DNA from: an uncultured Clostridium sp.
GTDB taxonomy: Bacteria; Bacillota; Clostridia; Clostridiales; Clostridiaceae
NCBI GenBank assembly: GCA_900547475.1
Contig: URGW01000016.1
Span: forward strand, 9,269-73,268
Reading direction: 5' to 3'
Length of the DNA stretch: 64,000 nucleotides
In this document: positions 1-8,218 of the stretch, one piece after another
How positions within the stretch are numbered: the first letter of the stretch is position 1
How the letters are laid out: the number at the start of each line of letters is the position of its first letter
Position numbers and translations under genes: made by a program
The notes under the pieces: model-generated
Told to the model about the DNA's origin: nothing
The model's database searches: none
Seen by the model: the letters and a program-made list of their open reading frames with translations, nothing else

Positions 1-427
1 TAACTGTTGGAGCAATTTCACTTAATTGATCATACATTTTTTCTTGAACTGTTGATATAACTATTAAGTCTGGGTTTAAGTTCATAACAGCTTCCACATC
101 CATAGTGTCTTGCATGCTATATCCTAATATTTCTGCCCCACTTAATGTTTCTTCTAAGTATGAAGGGAATTTAGTGTAATCATAAGCATCACTATTTGCA
201 GTTCCTACTACCTTATATCCTAAAATTGATAAAATATCACTATTACCACTTAAATCTACTATTCTTTGAGGATCTGCTGGTATTTCTACTTCCCCTCTTA
301 CATCTGTAACTGTTACAGTATTTTCAGTAGTTTTATCTTTATTTGTCTCACCATTACTTGCACATCCAACAAACATCATAGCTGTCATACAAGTAGCTAC
401 TAAAGTTTTTAATATTTTCTTCTTCAT
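1..427 (-). CDS. iron-siderophore ABC transporter substrate-binding lipoprotein (partial)
   Basis: The first 142 codons are visible; the gene runs off the left edge. The protein starts with a basic n-region and a hydrophobic stretch ending in a lipobox (FVGC, residues about 20-23), so it should be a lipid-anchored extracytoplasmic protein. After a Thr/Asn-rich linker comes a TDVRGEVEIP segment followed by RIVDLSG, then IVISTVQ, the layout of periplasmic-binding-protein fold III (FhuD/BtuF/YclQ type) iron-siderophore receptors. A GGAGG ribosome binding site precedes the ATG. The promoter just upstream contains a Fur box, which supports an iron role. The ligand cannot be told, and permease and ATPase genes would lie outside the window. 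Confidence 0.8.
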   Translation of the reverse strand, partial: MKKKILKTLVATCMTAMMFVGCASNGETNKDKTTENTVTVTDVRGEVEIPADPQRIVDLSGNSDILSILGYKVVGTANSDAYDYTKFPSYLEETLSGAEILGYSMQDTMDVEAVMNLNPDLIVISTVQEKMYDQLSEIAPTV

Positions 428-486
428 TGTGTACCTCCATATATATTTCATAAACTATTTTTATCTTTCTTGTTCTACATGAATTG

Positions 487-515
487 ATTGTATATGAGAG
501 TCATTCTCATTTCAA
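487..515 (-). promoter_or_regulatory. promoter with Fur box in the spacer
   Basis: On the minus strand there is a -35 TTGAAA (510-515), a 17-bp spacer and a -10 TACAAT (487-492). Positions 495-509 read TGAGAGTCATTCTCA, a 7-1-7 inverted repeat matching the Fur consensus closely. The box fills the spacer, so bound Fur would exclude RNA polymerase. It controls the lipoprotein gene at 1-427. Confidence 0.75.
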
Positions 516-664
516 CTATTGCATCTAATTTAATAATTTTATCATCTAATTAAATAATTTTTAAGTTACCATTCATCTTTAAACTAGTATTTCCATATTT
601 TTTATAAATAATTATTACGTTATAAATTAAAAACACATGCAAAATTAAAAATTTCACATGTGCA

Positions 665-973
665 TTAATTATTTTTACTATAAATAACTTTTCCTTCTTT
701 ATCTATATGCTTTATCAAGTTCTCATTACTTATTCTATCGTAATGTATAATATCAAAAAAATATGGTAAAGCATAAACTTCATTCAAATAATCATCCAAT
801 TTATATAATATAGAGTTATCTATACTTTCCCCTACTACAGCTATATCTACATCTGATCCATTTTTATAATTTCCCATTGCCCTACTACCAAATATTATTG
901 CTTTCCCAATTTGAGGAAACATACTTAACGCCTTAAGTATGTATTCTATATCTCTATTAAGTAATCCACACAT
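665..973 (-). CDS. MNT-type minimal nucleotidyltransferase
   Basis: A 102-residue protein with the pol-beta nucleotidyltransferase signature: GSRAMGNYKNGSDVDIAVVG at about residues 29-48 gives the GSxxxG turn and the DVD metal-binding aspartates. Proteins of this size are the MNT half of MNT/HEPN toxin-antitoxin or substrate-binding pairs (HI0073/HI0074 type); in characterised MNT/HEPN pairs MNT adenylylates the HEPN toxin. The partner upstream (975-1172) is degraded, so this gene is now an orphan. It lies 3' of the HEPN remnant in the same direction, with only one base between the remnant stop and this ATG. Confidence 0.75.
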   Translation of the reverse strand: MCGLLNRDIEYILKALSMFPQIGKAIIFGSRAMGNYKNGSDVDIAVVGESIDNSILYKLDDYLNEVYALPYFFDIIHYDRISNENLIKHIDKEGKVIYSKNN

Positions 974-974
974 A

Positions 975-1172
975 TTATAACTCCATTAATAACTTTTCAT
1001 GCATTTTTTCTAATTCTGGAAGATAAAGCTTTATTATTTCAAAAAACTGAATTATACCGGCCTTCTCCAATTCTGTTACTATTGGCCCATCAGAATATTT
1101 TTTTAGTAATTTATATGATTTGTCAAAATTTTCAAATCTTTGTTTCCATCATATTTCTTTAAGATTCTCCAC
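975..1172 (-). pseudogene. decayed HEPN (HI0074-like) partner of the MNT protein
   Basis: Reading from a GTG at 1172 with AAGGAG upstream, the frame gives seven codons, an in-frame TGA (1149-1151), then WKQRFENFDKSYKLLKK, a helix typical of HI0074-like HEPN proteins. The text then jumps from GIIQFFE to a C-terminal-like YLPELEKMHEKL, as if about half of the usual 130 residues were deleted. The TGA would be AGA (Arg) in the usual IRWKQRF context. It ends one base before the MNT gene. The HEPN assignment is from memory of the family pattern; a short coincidental ORF is possible but unlikely given the gene order. Confidence 0.55.
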
Positions 1173-1292
1173 TTTTTCATCTCCTTATAATATGCTCTCT
1201 TATAATTATATCTCATATATTTTTATTTTAACATTAATTATTTTTATGTTATATTATTTAGTAACCTAATTTAATAAATATTGAGGGATATT

Positions 1293-2297
1293 ATGATTTA
1301 TAAAACAACAAAAGATTTTCAAAATGAAGTTTTAAATAAAATGACCTTTAAACCTTATAAGACTGAAAATTATACAATTTATAAAAATGAAGCTAAACCT
1401 GAACTTGGATATTTTATTAAATATAGTAGAGAAGGATATTATGACTTTGGAATAGGAGACTATACTATTCCTGTAGATTTCTCTATATCTTTCGAACATC
1501 ATGAACATTTAATGAGATTTGGTACTGTCTATACAGGCGAAACACAATTTGAAATTGAAAATAATCCTATATCCTCTTTTAGTCCTTCATCTTTTTTTGT
1601 GTCTGAAAAAGGAATAAAAGGAAAGCAAACATGGAAAAAAGGTCAACACTTTCATGGTGCTGAAATAACAATTTATAAAAAATATTTTGATGAAATAATA
1701 CGACCAAGCTTTCCTAAAACTATAGATTTTGATAATTTTATTAGTAACTATACTTATAGATATTTACCACTTGAGATATCATCTATTATTCAAAGATTAA
1801 GAAGTATGTCTGAAGTTGATAAAATAACTCCTATTTATTTAGAAAGTAAAATATTAGAATGCATTGCTCTACTATATAATGAAATATATTCATCTCCAGA
1901 GAATGTCTTTACTAATCAATTAAATTATGGAGAAATTAAGATAGGAAAAGATAGATATATTACTTTAACTGCCGCTGATGCTAATGCAATACAAAAAGCC
2001 CATGATATATTAACAAAGGAAGCCTGCAATCCCCCTACTATAAAAAGTTTAAGTAAAATGGTATTTTTAAATGAACAAAAATTAAAAGCTGGTTTTTCTG
2101 CAAAGTATCATATGTCTATTAGTCAGTATACTAACTCTATTAGAATGACAATGGCTGAGAATTTATTATCTACTACTGAATTAAGTATTGATGAAATTTC
2201 TAAACAGCTTGGATATAACTATAGTAGTAATTTTGTTAAAATGTTCAAAAAGACTCATGGCAAGACGCCACTAGCATTTAGAAAAATTAAAGATTAA
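1293..2297 (+). CDS. AraC family transcriptional regulator
   Basis: A 334-residue protein. The last 100 residues form the two-helix-turn-helix AraC domain: a first HTH around SLSKMVFLNEQKLKAGFSAKY and the family signature ending SIDEISKQLGYNYSSNFVKMFKKTHGKTP. The N-terminal 220 residues resemble the effector domain of PchR/YbtA-like regulators that respond to siderophores (GxxWKKGQHFHGAEI), which fits the iron lipoprotein gene nearby; this is inference. An in-frame TTG at 1281 exists, but the ATG at 1293 has GAGGG five bases upstream and is preferred. No Fur box was seen in front of it. Confidence 0.8.
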   Translation: MIYKTTKDFQNEVLNKMTFKPYKTENYTIYKNEAKPELGYFIKYSREGYYDFGIGDYTIPVDFSISFEHHEHLMRFGTVYTGETQFEIENNPISSFSPSSFFVSEKGIKGKQTWKKGQHFHGAEITIYKKYFDEIIRPSFPKTIDFDNFISNYTYRYLPLEISSIIQRLRSMSEVDKITPIYLESKILECIALLYNEIYSSPENVFTNQLNYGEIKIGKDRYITLTAADANAIQKAHDILTKEACNPPTIKSLSKMVFLNEQKLKAGFSAKYHMSISQYTNSIRMTMAENLLSTTELSIDEISKQLGYNYSSNFVKMFKKTHGKTPLAFRKIKD

Positions 2298-2512
2298 TAC
2301 CCTCACTAATTTTACCAATCTTTAACTAATATATAAGTCTACTACTTAAAGTTAACTTCAATGCAAGTATAAATATTAACTTTGATATACTTCTTTCATA
2401 TTTTATTTATTAAATTAATTATTTTTGAAAAATATTTATCAATATCATTTCAATATATTAATCTCCTTATAAAACCTTAGTATAATTAAAGAAAATGCTA
2501 TGGAGGTACAAT

Positions 2513-3364
2513 ATGAGTGATATAAAAGTAATAATAATGGATGTTGATGGTACATTAACTAATGGAAAAAAAGAAATAACTAAAAAAACAAAAAATGCAT
2601 TAATTAAAGCACAAGAACTAGGAATAACTTTAATATTAGCCTCTGGAAGACCTACTTCTGGGTTAATGGATTTCGCTAGAGAATTAGATATGGATAAACA
2701 TGATGGGCTTCTAGTATCTTTTAATGGCTCTAAAGTTGTTGATTGTCAAACAAATAAAGTTTTATTCAATGAAACAATGAGTATCGAAGAAGGACAAGCA
2801 GTTCTTGAGCATATGAAAAAATTTAATGTTAAGCCAATGATTGATAAAGGAAATTACATGTATGTAAATAACGTCTTTGATAATGAAATACTAGTAAATG
2901 GTGAACCTTTTAATATAATTCAATATGAATCTCGTGGTGGTAAATTTAAGTTATGTGAAAAAGAGGATTTAGCGGCTTTTGCTGACTATCCTTTAAATAA
3001 AATTTTAACTGCTGGAGACCCTGATTATTTACAAGAAAATTATAAAAATATGATGGAGCCTTTTAAAGATAAATTAAGCTGCATGTTTACAGCACCTTTT
3101 TACTTTGAATTTACTGCAAAAGATATAGATAAAGCAAAGGCTTTAGATACAGTTTTATCTCCTATGGGCTTTAAAAGAGAAGAAATGATTGCTTTTGGTG
3201 ATGGTCATAATGATGCATCAATGATTGAATATGTAGGAATTGGTGTAGCAATGGAAAATGCCGTAGATGACTTAAAATCCATAGCTAATGAGGTTACCTT
3301 ATCTAATGAAGAAGATGGTATTGCCTATACATTAAGTAAATATATTAAAGAAATAGAATTTTAA
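2513..3364 (+). CDS. Cof-type HAD family hydrolase
   Basis: A 283-residue cytoplasmic phosphatase of the HAD superfamily, Cof subfamily with C2B cap. Motif I is DVDGT (residues 10-14, nucleophile and acid aspartates), motif II is ASGRPTSG, and motif IV is FGDGHNDASMIEYVGIGVAM near residue 235. Such enzymes dephosphorylate sugar phosphates or nucleotide cofactors; the substrate is not predictable. ATG 2513 is chosen over an upstream in-frame ATG because GGAGG (2502-2506) sits seven bases before it. The RpiR gene follows after 55 bases in the same direction, so the two are probably co-transcribed, hinting at a sugar-phosphate role. Confidence 0.85.
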   Translation: MSDIKVIIMDVDGTLTNGKKEITKKTKNALIKAQELGITLILASGRPTSGLMDFARELDMDKHDGLLVSFNGSKVVDCQTNKVLFNETMSIEEGQAVLEHMKKFNVKPMIDKGNYMYVNNVFDNEILVNGEPFNIIQYESRGGKFKLCEKEDLAAFADYPLNKILTAGDPDYLQENYKNMMEPFKDKLSCMFTAPFYFEFTAKDIDKAKALDTVLSPMGFKREEMIAFGDGHNDASMIEYVGIGVAMENAVDDLKSIANEVTLSNEEDGIAYTLSKYIKEIEF

Positions 3365-3419
3365 TAAAATATTAAAATTACATAATAAAATATTATATAA
3401 TGTTCATGAGGTGATCTTC

Positions 3420-4271
3420 ATGAACATTTTTATCAAATTAAACAAACTTACTAACTTAACTGAAAATGAAAAAATATTAGTTAAATATATACAAGATAAC
3501 CCTAACTTATTTGTTAAAATGAGTGCTGCTGAAATTAGTGAAGCTTGCTTTGTTTCAACATCTACAATTTATAGATTATGTCAAAAGCTTAACTTATCAG
3601 GACTATCTGAGTTAAAAGTACAAGCTTCTTCATCAATTAATGAGTATTTAATAGAAAATAATTCACTAGATTATAATTATCCCTTTAAACAAAATGAAAC
3701 AGAACATGAAATTTTACTTAAGATGAAAGAACTATATGAACAAACTATTGTATCATCTTTAAACCTAATTTCTCTTGAGCAGTTAAGACTAATAACTATT
3801 GAACTTAAAAAAGCAAAATATATAGATTTTTATACATCTGCTGGTAATATTTATTTTGCAGAAAACTTTAAATTTCAAATGCAAGAAATAGGTACTTTTG
3901 TTAATGTGCCTCTAGAAGAATATAATCAACTATTAACAGCATCTACTAGTGATGAAAATCATGTTGCAATCATAATGTCCTTTGAATGCAGAGGAGTAAT
4001 CGTTAAGAAGCTAGCTGATATATTAAAAAAGAATAAAACAAAAATAATATTAATTTCCTCTACCAATGAAAATCCTATTACTAAATATGCAGATTATCAA
4101 TTATATTTAAGTTCAAATGAAAATCATTATAATAAGATTTCATCATTTTCAACAAGGTTATCCTTATTATATATACTAGATTGTATGTATACTGAATTTT
4201 TTAAATTGGACTATGAAAAAAATGTACACTATAAACTTAATACTTATAAAAAACTCTCTAATAATTTATAG
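3420..4271 (+). CDS. MurR/RpiR family transcriptional regulator
   Basis: A 283-residue protein with an N-terminal HTH_6 domain (residues 1-75; ISEACFVSTSTIYRLCQKL is the recognition region) and a C-terminal SIS sugar-isomerase-like domain (about 105-245) that binds a phosphosugar. The SIS core FYTSAGNIYFAENFKFQMQ replaces the common GxGxS motif with TSAGN, and FECRGV stands where others have SxSGxT, so the ligand pocket looks diverged. ATG 3420 has AGGTGA at the right distance; the upstream GTG at 3411 lies inside that ribosome binding site. The gene is followed by a strong terminator and probably controls the HAD gene or its own operon. Confidence 0.8.
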   Translation: MNIFIKLNKLTNLTENEKILVKYIQDNPNLFVKMSAAEISEACFVSTSTIYRLCQKLNLSGLSELKVQASSSINEYLIENNSLDYNYPFKQNETEHEILLKMKELYEQTIVSSLNLISLEQLRLITIELKKAKYIDFYTSAGNIYFAENFKFQMQEIGTFVNVPLEEYNQLLTASTSDENHVAIIMSFECRGVIVKKLADILKKNKTKIILISSTNENPITKYADYQLYLSSNENHYNKISSFSTRLSLLYILDCMYTEFFKLDYEKNVHYKLNTYKKLSNNL

Positions 4272-4285
4272 CTATTATTAAATTA

Positions 4286-4324
4286 AGCCTGCCTGAAAAT
4301 ATAATTTCTTAAGCAGGCTCTTTT
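4286..4324 (+). terminator. rho-independent terminator after the RpiR gene
   Basis: AGCCTGC (4286-4292) pairs with GCAGGCT (4313-4319) over a 20-base loop, followed by CTTTT. It ends the HAD-RpiR transcript. Confidence 0.75.
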
Positions 4325-4399
4325 CATTATTCATCATTTCTCATTTTTGATTATGATAAAGCTACATCTAAAACCTAAAAAGGAACTCTTTTATGATAT

Positions 4400-5650
4400 T
4401 TATTTTTCAGGTAGATACACTGTTATTCTTGTACCTATTTCTTTTCTACTTACAACACTAAAATATCCATTATGGTTATCAATAATCCATTTAGCTATAG
4501 ATAATCCAAGACCAGTACCTCCATTTTTTCTAACTCTTGCTGTATCAGCCCTAAAGAAACGTTCAAATATATATGGTATATCTTCAGTACCTATTCCTAT
4601 TCCATTATCCTGTACAGAAAAATACACCTCTCCTTTGCTATTTCTTCCTACTTTAAGCACTATATTTTCCCCTGATTCTGTATATTTAACTGCATTTTCA
4701 ACTAATATCCTAGCAGTTTGTTTAAGAAGCCCCACATCTCCATAAACATTAACATCTTCTAAATTAATATAACTATATAAATGCTTGTCATCTATCATTT
4801 TAGATTCTTCTACAACTTCTTTAATCATATTACTTAAAGAAAATTCTTCAATAGTAAGCTGTGTTTTACCATTAATACCTCTTGCTAAAAATAGTAATTG
4901 CTCAACTAAATTTTTCATATTTTCTGATTCAGACTTTATAGCTATAATAGATTCATCTAATACACTTTCATCACTTTTTCCCCATCTATCAAGCATATTT
5001 GCATAACCTTGAATTACTGAAATAGGCGTTCTAAGTTCATGTGAAGCATCTGATACGAATCTTGCTTGTTGCCTATAAGAATCCCTCATTCTATCTAATA
5101 ACTTATTAATAGCATCTTCTAACCCCTTAAACTCACTATCTCCAATATGAATTCTTTCATCAGAAGCAACTGGACTAATTTTTGATATAGCATCTTCTAA
5201 ACTATGAAATTTTTCTTCATCAAATACCATATTACTAAGCCTCTCTGCAGTTTCTGCTATTTCATTAAGAGGTTTTAATATTTTTCTTACTCTTGCTGTT
5301 CCAAATATTATTTCTTCTAATAAAAATATACCTTCTACTATTCCAACTATTATTATTATTTTTCTTAAATTATATAAAAAATAACTAGCGACTTTAACCA
5401 TAGTTTTTCCATCATCCCATATTACTGTATAAGTTGCTGTTTCTATGGGATAAAAATTAATTGTTCTTTTAGCATTATTTACTAATTCTCCACAAAAGTT
5501 CTTTTCAGATTCAACACACCATAGTCCTATTAAAATTGCCATTAAAACTACATCAATTATAATAAATTTAAAAAATAAATCTCTTACTTTTATGGCATTA
5601 AGTTTTATTGCAATAGATGTAACATTTTTTGTTTTTCTTCTTTTATTCAT
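4400..5650 (-). CDS. two-component sensor histidine kinase
   Basis: A 416-residue membrane kinase. Two transmembrane helices (about residues 27-45 and 92-115) flank a short extracytoplasmic segment of some 45 residues; a HAMP linker follows, then the phospho-acceptor region with SDASHELRTP (His near residue 205) and an ATPase domain with N-box NAVKYTE, G1 DNGIGIG, F-box YIFERFFRAD and G2 GGTGLGLSIAK. It overlaps the response regulator upstream by 8 bases, so the two are translationally coupled. The small sensor loop suggests a membrane or envelope signal. The genes upstream encode DUF4342 membrane proteins. Confidence 0.9.
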   Translation of the reverse strand: MNKRRKTKNVTSIAIKLNAIKVRDLFFKFIIIDVVLMAILIGLWCVESEKNFCGELVNNAKRTINFYPIETATYTVIWDDGKTMVKVASYFLYNLRKIIIIVGIVEGIFLLEEIIFGTARVRKILKPLNEIAETAERLSNMVFDEEKFHSLEDAISKISPVASDERIHIGDSEFKGLEDAINKLLDRMRDSYRQQARFVSDASHELRTPISVIQGYANMLDRWGKSDESVLDESIIAIKSESENMKNLVEQLLFLARGINGKTQLTIEEFSLSNMIKEVVEESKMIDDKHLYSYINLEDVNVYGDVGLLKQTARILVENAVKYTESGENIVLKVGRNSKGEVYFSVQDNGIGIGTEDIPYIFERFFRADTARVRKNGGTGLGLSIAKWIIDNHNGYFSVVSRKEIGTRITVYLPEK

Positions 5651-6323
5651 CTTTTATTACGTATCCTACACCACGAACTGTAGTAATTACCTTAACATTA
5701 AATCTATCATCAATTTTTGTTCTTAAGTATCTTATATAAACATCTATTACATTTGTTTCCCCAACATAATCATAACCACATACCTTTTCCATAAGTACAT
5801 CTCTAGTTAATACTATATTTTTATTTTCCATTAATATTTTTAAAAGCATAAATTCTCTATTAGTTAATTCAATTTCTATATTATTATAAAGAACTTTATG
5901 CCTTAATTTATCTAGATATAGTAAACCACAATTTAATACCTCTTCATCTTTTTTTACAGTAACTATTCTCTTTTTCAAAGCATTTCTTACTCTTGCAAGT
6001 AATTCTTCAATTGCAAAAGGTTTTGTTATATAATCATCTGCACCAGCATCAAGACCTGATACCTTATCCATAACAGCATCTCTTGCAGTTAACATTATTA
6101 CTGGAATATCAGAGTTCTTTCTAAGTCTTCTTAATACCTCAAGACCATTAAGTTCTGGTAGCATTACATCTAAAAGAACTAAATCTACCTCACCTTTTTC
6201 AGCAATTTCAAGACCTTCTCTACCATTATTAACTTTTGCTACTTTATATCCTTCATGAACTAACTCTAACTCTATAAATCTTGCTATTTTTTCTTCATCT
6301 TCAACTATTAAAATCTTAACCAT
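5643..6323 (-). CDS. OmpR/PhoB family response regulator
   Basis: A 226-residue regulator: receiver domain (residues 1-115) with acidic pair EDEE, phospho-acceptor Asp in LLDVMLPELNG (about residue 52), TA switch in MLTARDA and Lys in YITKPFAIEEL; then a winged-helix DNA-binding domain ending in VITTVRGVGYVI. Its ATG overlaps the stop of the DUF4342 gene by one base (TAATG) and its end overlaps the kinase start, so DUF4342-regulator-kinase is a tightly coupled operon. The target genes are not evident; the first gene of its own operon is the obvious candidate. Confidence 0.92.
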   Translation of the reverse strand: MVKILIVEDEEKIARFIELELVHEGYKVAKVNNGREGLEIAEKGEVDLVLLDVMLPELNGLEVLRRLRKNSDIPVIMLTARDAVMDKVSGLDAGADDYITKPFAIEELLARVRNALKKRIVTVKKDEEVLNCGLLYLDKLRHKVLYNNIEIELTNREFMLLKILMENKNIVLTRDVLMEKVCGYDYVGETNVIDVYIRYLRTKIDDRFNVKVITTVRGVGYVIKDE

Positions 6324-6907
6324 TACTTCCCTCCAACTTTCCCTTTTCCTTTAATCTTCTGCACTTCTTTTGATATTTTACTTAATATATCATTAATTTT
6401 ATCTGTATTAATATTTTTAGATTCTACAGAAAATTCTATATCTAAAAACAATGCAATAACAACAAGAGGTATTAGTAGCCAAAATCCAAATATTAAAAGA
6501 ATAATAACTACTGTAAGTGGAAATTTTAAAAAGAAATTATTTTTGCCTTTTATTTCTATAAAAATATTGTTACAGGTATCTATAGCCTTACATATAACCT
6601 CAAAAATTCCTTCAAAGGTATTATTAGATTTATAATTACTATCTTTTTTAACTTCCTCAAAATTAGATTTTGTATTTTCTTCTTCATAACTTTCCTTATA
6701 TTCATTAGTATAAAATATACTAATAGAAGGACTCTTTACCTTTCCTTGCTTCTCCAAATATAAAATAGCATCAAGTATATCCCAATTATTTATTTCTAAT
6801 ACTCTTTTTGAATCTTCATATGTTATTCCTGTCTTTTCCCTTAACTTTTCTACAAGCTTAAGCTTATCCACAAATTTTCCTCCAGCCTTTACTTTATAAT
6901 AATCCAT
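6323..6907 (-). CDS. DUF4342 domain protein (UBA-like fold plus membrane segment)
   Basis: A 194-residue protein. Residues 15-60 are a UBA/TS-N-like three-helix module (KLREKTGITYEDSKRVLEINNWDILDAILYLEKQGKV) like that of elongation factor Ts and DUF4342. A low-complexity linker follows, then FLKFPLTVVIILLIFGFWLLIPLV, a hydrophobic hairpin, and a C-terminal charged tail. The gene starts the operon with the response regulator and kinase and is paralogous to 7019-7558. Function is unknown; position suggests an accessory or output protein of this two-component system. Confidence 0.75.
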   Translation of the reverse strand: MDYYKVKAGGKFVDKLKLVEKLREKTGITYEDSKRVLEINNWDILDAILYLEKQGKVKSPSISIFYTNEYKESYEEENTKSNFEEVKKDSNYKSNNTFEGIFEVICKAIDTCNNIFIEIKGKNNFFLKFPLTVVIILLIFGFWLLIPLVVIALFLDIEFSVESKNINTDKINDILSKISKEVQKIKGKGKVGGK

Positions 6908-6972
6908 CTTAAATTTATCCTTATTTATTAAATTATACCATCCGATAAGATATTTCTAAAGATTTCATAAAA

Positions 6973-7002
6973 AGAAAAAGACCTTGAATTATCTTCAAAG
7001 CC
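6973..7002 (-). terminator. terminator between the two DUF4342 genes
   Basis: On the minus strand GGCTTTGAA (7002-6994) pairs with TTCAAGGTC (6988-6980) with two G-U pairs and a five-base loop, followed by TTTTTC. It separates the upstream paralogue from the regulator operon, unless read-through occurs. Confidence 0.65.
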
Positions 7003-7018
7003 TATTTCTTATAATATT

Positions 7019-7558
7019 CTACTTTCCTTCATATCCTTTTTTAAAATCTTTTTTTATATTATCTGCTGATTCTGATACCTTTTCAAAAACATCATTTACT
7101 CCATCATAATTCATATTAGGCCCTCCAATTGAATACTTATATCCACAGAATAAACCCATTATTAATAATACTACAGTTGGTGGCATAAAGAATAATAATA
7201 AAAGTATTGATATTGTTAAAGATATTCTTATTGGTTTTTCATTATCTTTTTTAATTTCAAAATAATTCTTGTTTCCCTTAGCTATAATTTTTCCTAATCC
7301 TTTAAATATTCTTCCAATAACTTCTCCAATTCCACCATAGCTTTCTTGCTTTTTTTTAGTGTTGTCCTCTTTATTTTGCTCCTCTTCTTTTATTTCAATA
7401 ATAGTTGTAGTATCATTATTTTCTACTTTTCCACTTCTCTCTAAATATATTATTGCATCTAAAAGATCCCAATTACATCTCTCTAATATCTCTTGTGCTT
7501 CTTCATGAGTTACATAAGCCTTTTCCATTAATTTTTTAATCATTTCATTGTTTTCCAT
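7019..7558 (-). CDS. DUF4342 domain protein, paralogue
   Basis: A 179-residue paralogue of the 6323-6907 product with the same plan: an N-terminal UBA-like module (residues 5-48; EKAYVTHEEAQEILERCNWD), a charged linker, then a DUF4342 core with an IRISLTISILLLLFFMPPTVV membrane segment and the family-typical GLFCGYKYSI ending, and a short acidic/basic tail. GGAGG precedes the ATG. A terminator separates it from the downstream paralogue, so the two may be made in different amounts. Function unknown. Confidence 0.75.
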   Translation of the reverse strand: MENNEMIKKLMEKAYVTHEEAQEILERCNWDLLDAIIYLERSGKVENNDTTTIIEIKEEEQNKEDNTKKKQESYGGIGEVIGRIFKGLGKIIAKGNKNYFEIKKDNEKPIRISLTISILLLLFFMPPTVVLLIMGLFCGYKYSIGGPNMNYDGVNDVFEKVSESADNIKKDFKKGYEGK

Positions 7559-7815
7559 TTATATAGCCTCCATAAATTTATTTTCCTCATTTACTATAGC
7601 TATATAATACATTTATTAAATTAATCTAAAATATAAGAAAGATTAAAATTAGATTAAAAATTAACTATTTTTATATGATATATATATTTACACACAACTT
7701 AGTAATGTTAAATCAATGTTAAATTATGGTTATATTTTTTTAACACCACTCCATTAATAAAGTTATTGAAATTGAATACTAGATTATATATAATTATCGA
7801 TAAAACAACCTGGAT

Positions 7816-7856
7816 ATACTTTATATTAACGGAATATTTTAGTTAATATAAAGTAT
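7816..7856. repeat. perfect 15-bp inverted repeat
   Basis: ATACTTTATATTAAC (7816-7830) and its exact reverse complement (7842-7856) flank an 11-base loop. No T-run follows on either strand, so it is not a standard terminator; an operator or leader hairpin for the ktr operon is possible. Confidence 0.5.
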
Positions 7857-7894
7857 TTATACTGTTAAAACTTAACAACAATTTAAACTATTAA

Positions 7895-7935
7895 GGCATT
7901 ATTTACATTTTTTTATTTGTAAATTATGTCTTTTT
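7895..7935 (+). terminator. terminator-like hairpin upstream of ktrB
   Basis: GGCATTATTTAC (7895-7906) pairs with GTAAATTATGTC (7919-7930) with one mismatch and one wobble, followed by TTTTT. It is AT-rich, so weak. If real it would end or attenuate a transcript coming from the 7.8-kb region toward ktrB. Confidence 0.35.
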
Positions 7936-8218
7936 ACATAGAGATTATCTTAGTAGTGATTTAATAAAAAAGGAGTAAGATTTCTATTATGGAAGATGAT
8001 AATCAAGAATATTTTTTGTATAAAGTAACAATTAATATTTTTGAACAAGCTATTATATATTTTTCAATAAAATTATTACATTTTTTTATAACTAATGATA
8101 TGAAATATATTACCAAAATAATGTTCAATAAAAGTTATGAATTTAATAGTAGTTAGTTATTTAAGTTCGTAAGCAATGTTAATAACAATATCTTACTTAT
8201 TTAGGGAGTGACTTTTAA

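Larger units (their letters stand above)
7559..8218. other. intergenic region between divergent units
   Basis: A 660-bp AT-rich stretch between the DUF4342 gene and ktrB. It holds a perfect 15-bp inverted repeat (7816-7856), a weaker terminator-like hairpin (7895-7935), and a 55-codon ORF at 7989-8156 whose AAGGAG lies 13 bases from its ATG; the peptide is hydrophobic but matches nothing I recognise, so I do not call it. I looked for the conserved c-di-AMP (ydaO) riboswitch signatures expected before some K+ transporter genes and did not find them. Confidence 0.5.

Noticed and set aside
7989..8156. 55-codon ORF upstream of ktrB
   Set aside because: AAGGAG lies 13 bases from the ATG, the peptide has no recognisable features, and AT-rich spacers often give such ORFs.
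7559..8218. c-di-AMP (ydaO-type) riboswitch before ktrB
   Set aside because: The conserved blocks of that class could not be found; only simple hairpins are present.
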